From Undibacterium_A arcticum (GTDB lineage: Bacteria > Pseudomonadota > Gammaproteobacteria > Burkholderiales > Burkholderiaceae_D): 64,000 bases of DNA. This document shows positions 46,863 to 55,027 of this stretch, piece by piece (position 1 is the first letter of the stretch; the number at the start of each line of letters is the position of its first letter). A program made the translations under genes and the position numbers. The stretch lies in NCBI RefSeq assembly GCF_042660705.1, contig NZ_JBHSUQ010000002.1; one strand, given 5' to 3'. The notes below the pieces were generated by a model, which searched no databases, was not told where the DNA came from, and saw only the letters and a program-made list of their open reading frames with translations.

Positions 46863-47975
46863 CAAAATCGACCACCTTTGCCCATTCTGAGATCGCCACG
46901 GCGTAATCCACGAGCTGTAGTAGCTATCCACCAGGGTCTACGGCCGCCATCGGATCTACTTTCCTTTAGGTAGGCTCAAAATCCACCACCTATAGCAGAA
47001 GAAGAGCATATTTTTCGTGGTCCAAGACCGCCCCCCATCTAACTAAGGCTCAAAAACAACCACCTTTAGCGCTTTTTTACAAGATGCACTATCAAAAACC
47101 ACCACTTTGCACGGGAGTTTTGCTCTATAACCCACACAAAAACGACCACCTATGAGCGGCGATCCATCGGCCACCGTGACACCGGAAAACGATAGGTTAG
47201 ATTTAACCTATTAAATCAATTAGTTAGGCTAATTTTATCGTCGTTCTGACTGCTCAAAATCAACCACCTTTGACTTGAAAGCACCATCAAAATCGACCAC
47301 CTTTCCCTGGTACAGACCCGCTCCGCCTATCAAAATCCACCACCTATGACGGTTTAAGCCCTACCTACCCTATCAAAAACTACCACCTAATTAAATTGTT
47401 CCGGACAAAATGCACCTCAAAAACCACCACCCTCGAATTTGGTGCCCGCTATCGCACAAAATCCACCACCTTTGGACTGTCTGAAGCAAATTAATTGCTT
47501 ATTTATTAATTTAAAGGAGGGGTTTCTGGATAATTCCCGTCTATATTGATGCCGAGCAACCAGCAGAGGCTATCAAAAACCACCACCTTTCAGCGGAAAG
47601 CAGATGCGGAAACACGTACTTTTCCCGTGTTATTCGAGATAGAGTTAGATAAAATTTCCTGGAAGGAATTTTTAACCAGAAAAGTACCCGTTCAAGATCA
47701 CTTATCCACAGGTGCAAACAAAAATGACCACCTAAAAACATATCAACTCACCTGTGTATACAAAAACGACCACCTCAAAACATATCCACCCACCATACCT
47801 ATCAAAAAGCACCACCTTTCAAACAAAATCAACCACCTTACCCGGCTGGAACCCGCATGGGGATTACGTTTGCTCTGCGTAAATGTTGTTTAAACGAAGT
47901 AAAGGTTTACGTAAACTTTCTTAAACAACACGACGCTGTGTTGATAAAAAAAGCTTAACCAAACCACCACCTATA
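46863..47975 (+). other. Iteron-type origin of replication (oriV)
   Basis: About 17 direct copies of an iteron with consensus CAAAAWCNACCACCTWT are scattered through 1.1 kb (first at 46863, then near 46976, 47050, 47092, 47136, 47254, 47287, 47330, 47372, 47417, 47456, 47572, 47717, 47760, 47802, 47823 and 47957). A perfect DnaA box TTATCCACA lies at 47702-47710. AT-rich segments lie at 47190-47240 and 47485-47515. Spacing is irregular, unlike CRISPR. ORFs crossing the array are not supported. Confidence 0.9.
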
Positions 47976-48096
47976 GCCACCGCTCGAACCAAGCGATCAG
48001 AAAAACCATCCTTGATCATCCTCCAGTGCATCGAACACAGGAGGTCATTTCTCAAATTTCTGCAAGCACCGGTGTTTTTAGACATTACCGAGAAAA

Positions 48097-48118
48097 AAAG
48101 GGGCGAAATGCCCCCTTT
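48097..48118. terminator. Terminator-like hairpin beyond the origin
   Basis: AAAGGGG and CCCCTTT pair around CGAAATGC, with A-rich and T-rich flanks. It separates the origin from the DUF4415 gene. Confidence 0.55.
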
Positions 48119-48161
48119 GTTGCCACTGTCTAACAACCCACGGTTTTATAGACGCCTTCTC

Positions 48162-48438
48162 TTAATGGGGGTGCATGATGCCGTGCGCTTCGGCGTAATC
48201 GCGCAGGGCGTCGTTCATGCGTGGCCTTGCATGCGTCGAGCACGTCGCTATCGAATCGGATATTGGTGGCAACCTGTTGCCACTTCCTGCAGGCCGTCCT
48301 CGCCCACCTCGCAACGTCAACCGCTTCCCATTCAGCGTCAGTCAATGGCCGCGCGTCCGGGTCGGACATTGCTGCCGCCGTGATGTCCACATCTTCTTTA
48401 GGGGTGGGGAGAATCGTCCCTGGTTTAAGTATCGGCAT
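48162..48438 (-). pseudogene. BrnA-like (DUF4415) antitoxin, broken
   Basis: The N-terminus (DVDITAAAMSDPDARPLTDA) and ribbon-helix-helix start (NIRFDSDVLDACKAT) match the intact BrnA at 54.5 kb. The expected segment GEGWQTR is missing and the following MNDALRDYAEAHGIMHPH is out of frame. The stop of the correct frame is at 48162. No brnT gene lies upstream, so this is an orphan remnant or a mis-sequenced gene. Confidence 0.7.
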
Positions 48439-48586
48439 AGCGTCTTACCTCTCTATGTTCGTGGCATGGCGCAAGCGGTACCCACGATTGCTCCGCGGTG
48501 CAAGCGGTTGGATCTTCCGGAACGGATTCTGTGGCGTTCATGCCAAGTGGTCTGCCATTCACACTCAAGCGCATCATGGCCGGAGG

Positions 48587-48840
48587 TTATTTCTTGGCGA
48601 AGGGATTTGCGACAGTATCAGTCGGAACGATCTCGATCTGGCGTGGCAACGGACCGGACTGCAGTTCGGCCACTATGGCATCCAACAGCGCCTTCAGCTC
48701 CAGGGCGATCGCCAGTCCGGATTGATCTTTCGTGATCTGGGTCGAACCATAGATCGCGACCTGATCTACACGGTTTCGATCTTCAGATCATCAATCTGCA
48801 AGGCTTCGGTTTCATTTTTGAATGGGGAAAAACCTTTCAT
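48587..48840 (-). CDS. Hidden 84-aa plasmid protein (frame-shifted)
   Basis: An excellent TTAAGGAGTCCC site precedes ATG at 48840. The product begins MKGFSPFKNETEALQIDDLK. Adding one A to GAAACC near 48775 gives IENRVDQVAIYGSTQITKDQ and continues to PTDTVANPFAKK at 48587. Without the correction a stop occurs after 24 codons. It reads like a conserved small plasmid protein, but I cannot name the family. Confidence 0.6.
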
Positions 48841-48905
48841 GGGACTCCTTAAAATTAATCTAAAAACACGATTTATCTGTCGTTATTCGCGGAGAGGATG
48901 GAAAT

Positions 48906-49268
48906 CTATCGCTCTCCAACCCAAATCCATATCTGCCCTTCCAGCATGATATTGCCAGCAAGCCGTTCTCGTTGTATCAGGCGCTCCGTGACGAGCATCG
49001 CCAGATCATCCTTGCGGGACACGCCCTGATCGTTAGCGATTCCTTCGAGTCCCGCCGCGTTAAACGGACTCTCTTGCATGCGCTCTCGGAGTTTGAGCAA
49101 GATCGAGGGAGAAATGCGGCTTCCAAGCACTTGCATGACGAATTCGGGTTAGGTGAAGGTGTGAGAGGTAATGACCCGACCGCTGGCGTCAGCAAGCTGG
49201 ATCACCGCGCCGGCGGCAAATGCAACATTCCGGTCGGGGAAAGCGTCTGCTGCACTCTTTCCCATCAT
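48906..49268 (-). pseudogene. 121-codon frame split by an in-frame TAA
   Basis: The first part begins MMGKSAADAFPDRNVAF and ends SHTFT at a TAA (49149-49151). The same frame resumes with PEFVMQVLGSRISPSILLKL and ends WIWVGER. Either there are two small genes or a nonsense mutation splits one. No family is recognised. Confidence 0.35.
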
Positions 49269-49289
49269 CGCTAGATAATCGGCATGCGT

Positions 49290-49424
49290 TCACAAGCGCC
49301 ATGCCGGTTCGTTCTGGAAATTTTTGCAGTCGAGATTTTGGAAGATGATCGCCATCGAGCCTTCGTCGCCTTTCCAGATCCATTCACCGTTAAGGAGGAC
49401 CTGGTGTGTATGTTGTGTTGACAT
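49290..49424 (-). CDS. Small 44-aa protein, unknown
   Basis: The product begins MSTQHTHQVLLNGEWIWKGD and ends NFQNEPAWRL. It lies 13 bases after the nuclease stop and 21 bases before the 48.9-49.3 kb frame, so it may be part of the same transcript. Confidence 0.4.
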   Translation of the reverse strand: MSTQHTHQVLLNGEWIWKGDEGSMAIIFQNLDCKNFQNEPAWRL

Positions 49425-49437
49425 CGTTATCTTTGTG

Positions 49438-50307
49438 CTAGCGCAGCAAGTGTTTGGCCAAGCGGTACGCGGTATAGCCGGCCGGCAGATATCCAGCGTG
49501 GTGTCGGCCCGAACCGTATTGGGAAACGTGCTCGGCCTGCGTGTTATAGCCATGCGGCGTTGGCTCGGGCAACGGCATCTTGCTGCGTTTGACCGATTCT
49601 GGCAATGAAGGAAACAGATTGATACCAATGCGCTGCTCTAGTTCCGCAATCGACACGGTTTGATAAGCCATCCCAGGGGCGTTGGGCGTGATGTAGGCGG
49701 CAGCCTGTCGATGGTGCGGGTCGTAGATCGCCTTGAAGATGCTGGTCGGTACGAACACGCGTCCATTGATGCGCTGGAGTGAATTGCCTTCGAATATTGG
49801 GCCGGTGATCACGTACAGATCCCGGCTTTCCGCCATAGTGCGCGTACTCGATTCGATGCCCTCCCAAAGGTGCCGGTTGTTGTCGGCGTTTTGAGGGATC
49901 ATATTGGCGAGGGTAAAACTCTCGTTCTGCGCGCGAGCGGACGGCATGTCGCCGGACGGACTCATGTGGCCACGGTCATAGCCAGAACGTGAATAATCTC
50001 TCAGTTCGGCGCCAAACCCGCCCGGCAACGATTCTTCTGGATGGAAGGAATTGACGCGTTTTAACGATCGCGCCTGATACAGATTCGACCTGGTGAGGTG
50101 TTCGGCCGACCACAACGGGGTGCGGGTGACGCCCGAATGCATTACAGCGAACGCTTCAAAGCACAGCGGGGTCGTTTTGTCGGCCATGCCACGGTTCAGG
50201 ATCTGTGGCACGGTGCCGTCGAAATATTGGGCATGGCATTGCGCTTGGGCGACGTTGGCCAGTCCGGCCAGTAGAAACAATGCAATGACGAGTAGTCGTA
50301 AATTCAA
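49438..50307 (-). CDS. Secreted DNA/RNA non-specific endonuclease
   Basis: The 289-aa protein has a signal peptide (LRLLVIALFLLAGLANVAQA) and the beta-beta-alpha-Me nuclease core with YDRGHMSPSGDM (DRGH motif) and the metal-binding Asn in ANMIPQNADNN. It begins at TTG (50307), which lies seven bases after CGGAGG. Such nucleases degrade extracellular nucleic acids and occur on conjugative plasmids. The start overlaps the stop of a small upstream frame. Confidence 0.88.
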   Translation of the reverse strand: MNLRLLVIALFLLAGLANVAQAQCHAQYFDGTVPQILNRGMADKTTPLCFEAFAVMHSGVTRTPLWSAEHLTRSNLYQARSLKRVNSFHPEESLPGGFGAELRDYSRSGYDRGHMSPSGDMPSARAQNESFTLANMIPQNADNNRHLWEGIESSTRTMAESRDLYVITGPIFEGNSLQRINGRVFVPTSIFKAIYDPHHRQAAAYITPNAPGMAYQTVSIAELEQRIGINLFPSLPESVKRSKMPLPEPTPHGYNTQAEHVSQYGSGRHHAGYLPAGYTAYRLAKHLLR

Positions 50308-50389
50308 TTGGTGCCTCCGTGAGTAAGTGAATCAACGGTATCAAGTAAATTTCGGTTGTCTAGTCGACTAACAATTTCGCATCCCTTTG

Positions 50390-50461
50390 ACATGGCAGGC
50401 ACGCCGGCCATGTCAAAGCAATCAAAATGAGGATCTGCCATTCGTGGGTTCACGAATGGCA
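50390..50461. repeat. Two perfect hairpins upstream of the endonuclease
   Basis: TTTGACATGGC/GCCATGTCAAA (50390-50421) and GCCATTCGTG/CACGAATGGC (50438-50461) are separate perfect inverted repeats. They may be operators or a terminator of the 36-aa gene. A small in-frame ORF (45 codons from 50441) overlaps the nuclease start but has no ribosome binding site. Confidence 0.5.
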
Positions 50462-50497
50462 AATCGGAAGTAACTGCGTCAGCGCAGGACACAGCAA

Positions 50498-50608
50498 TTA
50501 CAGTCCCATCCTGGACAGTGCGCGAGCAATGTCCGTTCGTGACGCTCCCCTGTCGTTGATATCGTGGATGGCCACCAACAGCGGTGTCGACGGCATCCCG
50601 AAGTTCAT
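50498..50608 (-). CDS. 36-aa ORF coupled to the 95-aa gene
   Basis: The ATG at 50608 overlaps the TGA of the upstream gene by four bases (ATGA). The product is MNFGMPSTPLLVAIHDIN-DRGASRTDIARALSRMGL, whose second half looks like a helix-turn-helix piece. It was too small for routine gene calling. Confidence 0.5.
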   Translation of the reverse strand: MNFGMPSTPLLVAIHDINDRGASRTDIARALSRMGL

Positions 50609-50892
50609 GCCCGCTCGGAAAATAGCTTGGCAGAATAGCCGGTTTCCTTCAGAGCTGGAAAGCGGCCGAGCAGCATGCCATCGAGACGTTTGTCGGCCTC
50701 AGCACATGGCTTGTAGTCATGAACCGCGAACTCTGCAAACTCAGACAAGGCTGCGGCGCCGTGGGTACAGCAAGCAAGCACCTGTTTCGAAAGATCAAGA
50801 TTGAAATAAGTGCCGTAACACATTTCCAGCCCATTCCCGCCGCGCCGGATTGCCGACGACAGCGGACTTCGAGTGATGAGGTTGGTATGCAT
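50605..50892 (-). CDS. Unknown 95-aa backbone protein
   Basis: The protein begins MHTNLITRSPLSSAIRRGGN and contains three cysteines and a conserved-looking GRFPALKETGYSAKLFSE end. ACAGGAGCCCAAT precedes the start. A leader hairpin lies upstream. No family is recognised. Confidence 0.55.
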   Translation of the reverse strand: MHTNLITRSPLSSAIRRGGNGLEMCYGTYFNLDLSKQVLACCTHGAAALSEFAEFAVHDYKPCAEADKRLDGMLLGRFPALKETGYSAKLFSERA

Positions 50893-50958
50893 ATTGGGCT
50901 CCTGTGGAAAAACGGAGCCCAGACCTCATCCGAGGTCTTTGCCCCGCGAAGGTTAATG
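50893..50958 (-). promoter_or_regulatory. Structured 5' leader, copy 15
   Basis: The minus strand has TTAACCTTCGCGGGG, then AGACCUC-GGAU-GAGGUCU and GGGCUCCG before AGGAGCCC. The hairpin differs in sequence but sits in the same position. Confidence 0.5.
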
Positions 50959-50976
50959 AAAGGTGGTTGATTTTGA
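50959..50976 (-). repeat. Solitary iteron copy
   Basis: The reverse complement, TCAAAATCAACCACCTTT, equals the iteron near 47254. It lies 3 kb from the array, between two leader-preceded genes. Confidence 0.6.
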
Positions 50977-50984
50977 TAGGCGAA

Positions 50985-51476
50985 TCAGGCCGGAATCAGG
51001 CCGTGTTTTTCTTTCACGGAGCGGGCCATCGGTCCGTATTCCTGAAAGGAGATTTCCTTGCCGTTGAGACGACGAAGCAGGTCCAATATCTCGGTGCCTG
51101 CCGCCCATCGAGCCGTTGTGCTCATCCGGTCGAGTGCGCCGCGGTCTTCGCAGACATACCCGTTCTTGATCAGCGCTTCAACGGCGTCGATGAGAGACGA
51201 ATACGATGAGTGACCGGTGAAACCGTCCTCATCAAACGTCTGCAACCGATATTTGCCCGGTTCGCTAGCATCGGGCAATACGAAGGCCCACAGCGTTGCA
51301 GCCCGATTGTGATACTCGACGCCAGAAGGGTCACCGGCATTGCGGGTCATGACCACGTTGTAGGGCCGGTTGAACTTGCTCGCAATTTGGTACAAGTGCT
51401 GCACGAACGGATCTGGATCTTGGGCGCCCAACGGATATTCGCGGCGCAACGACTGCATGTGTTGAGTGAAATACAT
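50985..51476 (-). CDS. Unknown 163-aa backbone protein
   Basis: The start at 51476 follows CCAGGAGCAGCT. The protein begins MYFTQHMQSLRREYPLGAQD and contains YNVVMTRNAGDPSGVEYHNR and GKYRLQTFDEDGFTGHSSYS. It has no known domain. It has the long form of the structured leader upstream. Confidence 0.6.
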   Translation of the reverse strand: MYFTQHMQSLRREYPLGAQDPDPFVQHLYQIASKFNRPYNVVMTRNAGDPSGVEYHNRAATLWAFVLPDASEPGKYRLQTFDEDGFTGHSSYSSLIDAVEALIKNGYVCEDRGALDRMSTTARWAAGTEILDLLRRLNGKEISFQEYGPMARSVKEKHGLIPA

Positions 51477-51479
51477 AGC

Positions 51480-51712
51480 TGCTCCTGGAAGGATCGAGGA
51501 ACATGCCCCTTCGGGGATGTCCCCGAAGGATTGAGAAAATGCTGGATGCCCAGCTGCATTTACCGTGCGAACGCACGAGAAAATCCTGTCCGATGCGTCG
51601 ACGCATGGGGCATGACATTCAAAAAAAAACAGTGGAGTGATGCGGGAACTACTGGAGATCGGGCCGAAGGCTCGAAGGTGATAGGCTGAAATAGTCGTCA
51701 GCTCGACTGAGT
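51480..51712 (-). promoter_or_regulatory. Structured 5' leader, copy 16, long form
   Basis: The minus strand reads GTCGAGCTGACGACTATTTC-AGC, GCATCGGACAGGATTTTCTC, GCTGG-GCAT-CCAGC, ATTTTCTCAATCC, UUCGGGG-ACA-UCCCCGAA and then CCAGGAG. All blocks match copy 10. Confidence 0.7.
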
Positions 51713-51758
51713 GGATCATAGCACCACTCTTTTGACTCGCGCAAGCGGGACGGTACCG

Positions 51759-52790
51759 CTATTTCCGTGTCAGATAAATGTTGATCGACTTCTGTTTGTG
51801 CAAACCCAGGAATTCCGTTACCTCCTCAGGCGGGGTGCCGCCTTCGAGCTCGTTGACAGCGAATGCATTGCGCAAGGTTCGGCCGCCGTGACGCGCGACG
51901 TCGATGCCGGCGCGAGCAAAGGTTTTTTTCGCCTGACGATACAGCGTGGCCTTGTCCAGCCTGACGCCTTTCTCGTTGGCCGGGAACAGCATTTGGTCAG
52001 GCATGTCCATGCGCTTGCGTTCCTCAACCCAGGCCAGCACATCGGGCGCGGCAAAGGCACGCAATTGCGTCTGGTGCCAGCGGCTGGTGCCGTCATTTGA
52101 CGCCGCTGACACTGTGACCCGGATCGAGCCGTTATCGTTTGGCAGGCCGATGTTTTCGATATACATGCCGATCACCTCGGACACCCGCAGGCCTGCGCCT
52201 AGCATCAGACAAAGCATGGCGCGATCGCGCCGGCGCTTCCAGTTCTTCGGGAAGTCATTGATCTCGGGCAGTGCCGCCATGAAGGCCGCGATCTGTTCCG
52301 GCGACAAGCTGACCAGGTGGGCGTCCCTCCCTAACCCGCCGTCCTGTTTGGACGCATGAAACATGGCGTCCTTGGCCGGATTCGGCACCAGCTTCAGGTG
52401 TTCATACATTCGCTCCAGCAAACGAAGGTAGGACTTGCGAATCGATCTACTACTGAGATCGCGTGCCTTGCCGCGCTTTCCGGACATGCGCTCTTCCATG
52501 AAGGCGTCGATATCGCTGGCTTTCACGTCCAGCAGATGCAGCTGCCGGTGTTCCAGCCAGCGCAGGTATTTGCCAAACATGGACAGATAGACCTTCACGG
52601 ACGATTCGCGGATTGGGCGCGGTGCTTCCTTGACATCGGGATCGGTGTCGACATCGTTTTCTGGCTTCGTCTTGGGCGCCTGATTGCGGCGCCCAAGTTC
52701 CACAAAAGCCGTTGATTCGACAAATTCCTTGAAGCTGGCCAGCGGCGCGTTGCGCCATAGTTCGTGCAAATTGGGGTCGACAGCGGTCAT
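51759..52790 (-). CDS. Tyrosine recombinase/phage-type integrase with altered motifs
   Basis: The 343-aa protein has an N-terminal core-binding domain (SVKVYLSMFGKYLRWLEHRQ) and a catalytic domain with Arg in LMLGAGLRVSEVIGMY. The usual HxxR box reads RTLRNAFAVNEL and the third box reads LGLHKQKSINIYL, so the histidines are partly replaced. The start at 52790 (MTAVDPNLHELW) is chosen; 52937 would extend into the preceding gene. It follows the 198-aa gene by 16 bases, and the pair looks like a mobile or resolution unit. Confidence 0.82.
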   Translation of the reverse strand: MTAVDPNLHELWRNAPLASFKEFVESTAFVELGRRNQAPKTKPENDVDTDPDVKEAPRPIRESSVKVYLSMFGKYLRWLEHRQLHLLDVKASDIDAFMEERMSGKRGKARDLSSRSIRKSYLRLLERMYEHLKLVPNPAKDAMFHASKQDGGLGRDAHLVSLSPEQIAAFMAALPEINDFPKNWKRRRDRAMLCLMLGAGLRVSEVIGMYIENIGLPNDNGSIRVTVSAASNDGTSRWHQTQLRAFAAPDVLAWVEERKRMDMPDQMLFPANEKGVRLDKATLYRQAKKTFARAGIDVARHGGRTLRNAFAVNELEGGTPPEEVTEFLGLHKQKSINIYLTRK

Positions 52791-52806
52791 GATCAGTTGT
52801 CCAGGT

Positions 52807-53403
52807 TCAAAGCGACATCGGTTGCGCGGTTTTGCCGAGGTTGCGGTAGAGCGCGGCCTTTTGTTCAAAAGTGAGGTTACCAACGGCGTCGAGGATCTTA
52901 CCAACCGGACGCAGCGCCGGATCGGGCAAGAACACATTAGGTATCTCGCGCCGTTCAGCCGGCACCAAATCCTTCAGCGCGTCGAGTGCTTCCGGCCGCG
53001 GCAGGGTGGCCACCAGATCGATGATCCGGTCGACGTTCGCCGGCGTTGCGATATCGGCGGCAGAGGCCAGCACCCGCATGCTGGCATGACCAATGCGGCG
53101 CAGTTCCGCTACCGGCAGCTGCAGCTGCAGCACGAACACGCGCGCCACCCGCATGTATTGGCTGGCCGCTTTCGGCTCGATCCCCTCTTCGACCAGGAAT
53201 CGTCGGAAACTGCTGCCATCGGTGCGTCCGGCCCATTCGCCGCTGTCTTCCAGCACGCAAAGTAAGGCGCCAAGCCGCAGCCGCTGCAGGCCCATCGAGC
53301 GCTGTACGGCTTTCAGTGCGTCGTAGGCCGAAGCAGCCGGATCGGGCGCGGTGGCGGGATGGTTAAGGCAAGGATCGGCAACGGTCATGGCATTCATACG
53401 CAT
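52807..53403 (-). CDS. Unknown 198-aa protein paired with recombinase
   Basis: The protein has AYDALKAVQRSMGLQRLRLG, WAGRTDGSSFRRFLVEEGIE and KAASQYMRVARVFV, suggesting a helix-turn-helix DNA-binding protein. It is GC-richer than the plasmid backbone. It lies directly before the recombinase and probably acts with it as an accessory factor. Confidence 0.6.
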   Translation of the reverse strand: MRMNAMTVADPCLNHPATAPDPAASAYDALKAVQRSMGLQRLRLGALLCVLEDSGEWAGRTDGSSFRRFLVEEGIEPKAASQYMRVARVFVLQLQLPVAELRRIGHASMRVLASAADIATPANVDRIIDLVATLPRPEALDALKDLVPAERREIPNVFLPDPALRPVGKILDAVGNLTFEQKAALYRNLGKTAQPMSL

Positions 53404-53536
53404 ATCAAATGGGCTTTCAGGATGACGTGGAATTTTCCTCTGTCAAGCGGCAAGGGTCGGCACCGTTCCGTATAGGACGCATTGGGTGCCTGATGTCCTC
53501 TATGGACATCAACTGCCCTGTGCGCCACTTGAAAGC

Positions 53537-53745
53537 AACTTCCCCTATTCTGGCAGTGGCACGGCAAGCACAAACAGGATTTCGTGCGCGATCGCGAACG
53601 GCAAAACCTGCTATGTGTCCACGGCTGGCGCATCCTGCGCTTTTCGGCCGGCATGATCTATCAGCAATTGCCTGAACAGCTCGAGCATGTTGCGCTGGCA
53701 CTGGCTACCGGTCCCGCGCCGATCTTGCCAGATCGGGTCGACTGA
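53537..53745 (+). pseudogene. C-terminal fragment of a DUF559-like endonuclease domain protein
   Basis: The frame reads WHGKHKQDFVRDRERQNLL and then GWRILRFSAGMIYQQLPEQL, the conserved end of DUF559/Vsr-like nuclease domains. No start codon or N-terminus is present. It is a relic between mobile modules. Confidence 0.65.
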
Positions 53746-54472
53746 ATGGGTCACGACCGTACTTTACATCAAAATGCAATTAACGATCCAGCCGTCAGTG
53801 TCCTCCCCGGTCGTTTTACCGTCCCGATTTTTCCGACCCCTCCTTGATTGGCGGTTTTGATTTACCGCCTCGACTCTGATCCACCTTCCATCAGGATCAC
53901 CGATCCGATCGATTTCTTTGGGCATCACCGTGTCGCCTCTTGTTGCGCGGTCCTAGAAGGCATAGAAAGCTAAGAAAACCCAGAAAGCGCTGTGGGTTCC
54001 GGTAACCGCAGGTTGCCGGTTAGAAAGACCAGAAAGCTTAGAAAACATAGAAAGCGCAGAAAGCGTTGGGCGGGGTCGATGTCGGCGGGACGGTCGCCGG
54101 AGGGAGGATGGGGTTGTTGTTGGTTAAAATCGACTAGATCGTTAATTGCATTTCGTTTTATTGTAATCATTTTGCCTTTTTGATCTTCTTGGCTTTCTTG
54201 TTACAGGGGTGGCGCTGCGCGCCTGGCCAGCTGGATGATTGGAGGTGATGTTCTATAGGGAAGCGAGGACTCTGCGTTGTCCCATTGAAACGATGTCGGC
54301 AAACCCCATCTGTCAAGACAGGGGGTCCCGGTGCGCTCTTTAATCAACGGGGCGGGAATGACCCCGCGATCGGGATGAACCAAGCTATTTGTGGCCATCC
54401 CCCCCAAAAAAAACCAATCTTCGCTCTCACAGTGCCTAATTGACAATTCGCGGTTTTAGTCAAAAACACCTA
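53746..54472. other. 0.7-kb gap with AGAAAGC tandem motifs
   Basis: No gene is supported. Between about 53955 and 54070 the plus strand repeats AGAAAGC or AGAAAAC every 9-11 bases (about ten copies). ORFs on the opposite strand over this stretch are hydrophobic only because of the repeat. Confidence 0.4.
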
Positions 54473-54745
54473 TTAATGGCGGTGCATGATGCCATGCGCC
54501 TTGGCATATTCACGCAGAGCGTCGTTCATGCGTGTCTGCCAGCCTTCACCGGTGGCCTTGAATGCTTCGAGTACGTCTCGGTCATACCGCACATTGACTG
54601 CCACCTTGTTGTTGTCCCCAAGGGGACGGCCGCGCCCCCGCATTGGCTTAAATTGCGCCAACTGTTCATCGCTCAACGGCAGCGCATCTGGATCACTCAG
54701 CGCGGCGGCCGTGATCGCCGCATCCTCTTCCTCGGTCGGCATCAC
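54473..54745 (-). CDS. brnA: BrnA antitoxin (DUF4415)
   Basis: The 90-aa protein starts at GTG or the adjacent ATG (54745/54742) three bases after brnT. It contains VAVNVRYDRDVLEAFKATGE and GWQTRMNDALREYAKAH, the ribbon-helix-helix of BrnA. It neutralises BrnT and represses the operon. Confidence 0.88.
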   Translation of the reverse strand: MMPTEEEDAAITAAALSDPDALPLSDEQLAQFKPMRGRGRPLGDNNKVAVNVRYDRDVLEAFKATGEGWQTRMNDALREYAKAHGIMHRH

Positions 54746-54748
54746 AAT

Positions 54749-55018
54749 TTACGTTTGCTCGACATAATATTTCGCCTCTCTCAAATTGGCCTTTCTCAGA
54801 CTAATAATTCTGCGCGCCTCTTCCCGATCAACAAAGACAACGCAATAAACGCGATCACCAATCATGCCCAAAGCGCACTCGCGCACCTCGCCGTACTCGC
54901 GGCGGTCATCACGCCAAACCAGCGCGGTTTCCCAATCAATGATTCGGGCTTCCAAGAGCGATACCCCGTGCTTTTTGAGATTCACCTGGTTCTTGAGCGG
55001 GTCGAACGTAATTTCCAT
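54749..55018 (-). CDS. brnT: BrnT ribonuclease toxin
   Basis: The 89-aa protein has the BrnT pattern MEITFDPLKNQVNLKKHGVS, LVWRDDRREYGEVRECALG and VVFVDREEARRIISLRKANL. BrnT is a RelE-fold RNase. The gene order toxin then antitoxin is usual for this family. Confidence 0.9.
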   Translation of the reverse strand: MEITFDPLKNQVNLKKHGVSLLEARIIDWETALVWRDDRREYGEVRECALGMIGDRVYCVVFVDREEARRIISLRKANLREAKYYVEQT

Positions 55019-55027
55019 TTATATTAT

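Noticed and set aside
47546..47893. 115-codon ORF across the iterons
   Set aside because: Its sequence is produced by the iterons themselves, it has no ribosome binding site and no family match.
46863..47975. Repeat array considered as CRISPR
   Set aside because: Spacing is irregular (20-145 bases), the repeats are only about 17 bases and match a Rep_3 iteron origin, and no cas gene is present.
838..51712. Leader hairpins as ordinary Rho-independent terminators
   Set aside because: They lie immediately upstream of ribosome binding sites, usually lack a T-run and are preceded by conserved blocks, which terminators do not need.
53417..53701. ORFs over the DUF559 fragment
   Set aside because: The conserved nuclease pattern lies in a different frame; these are shadows.
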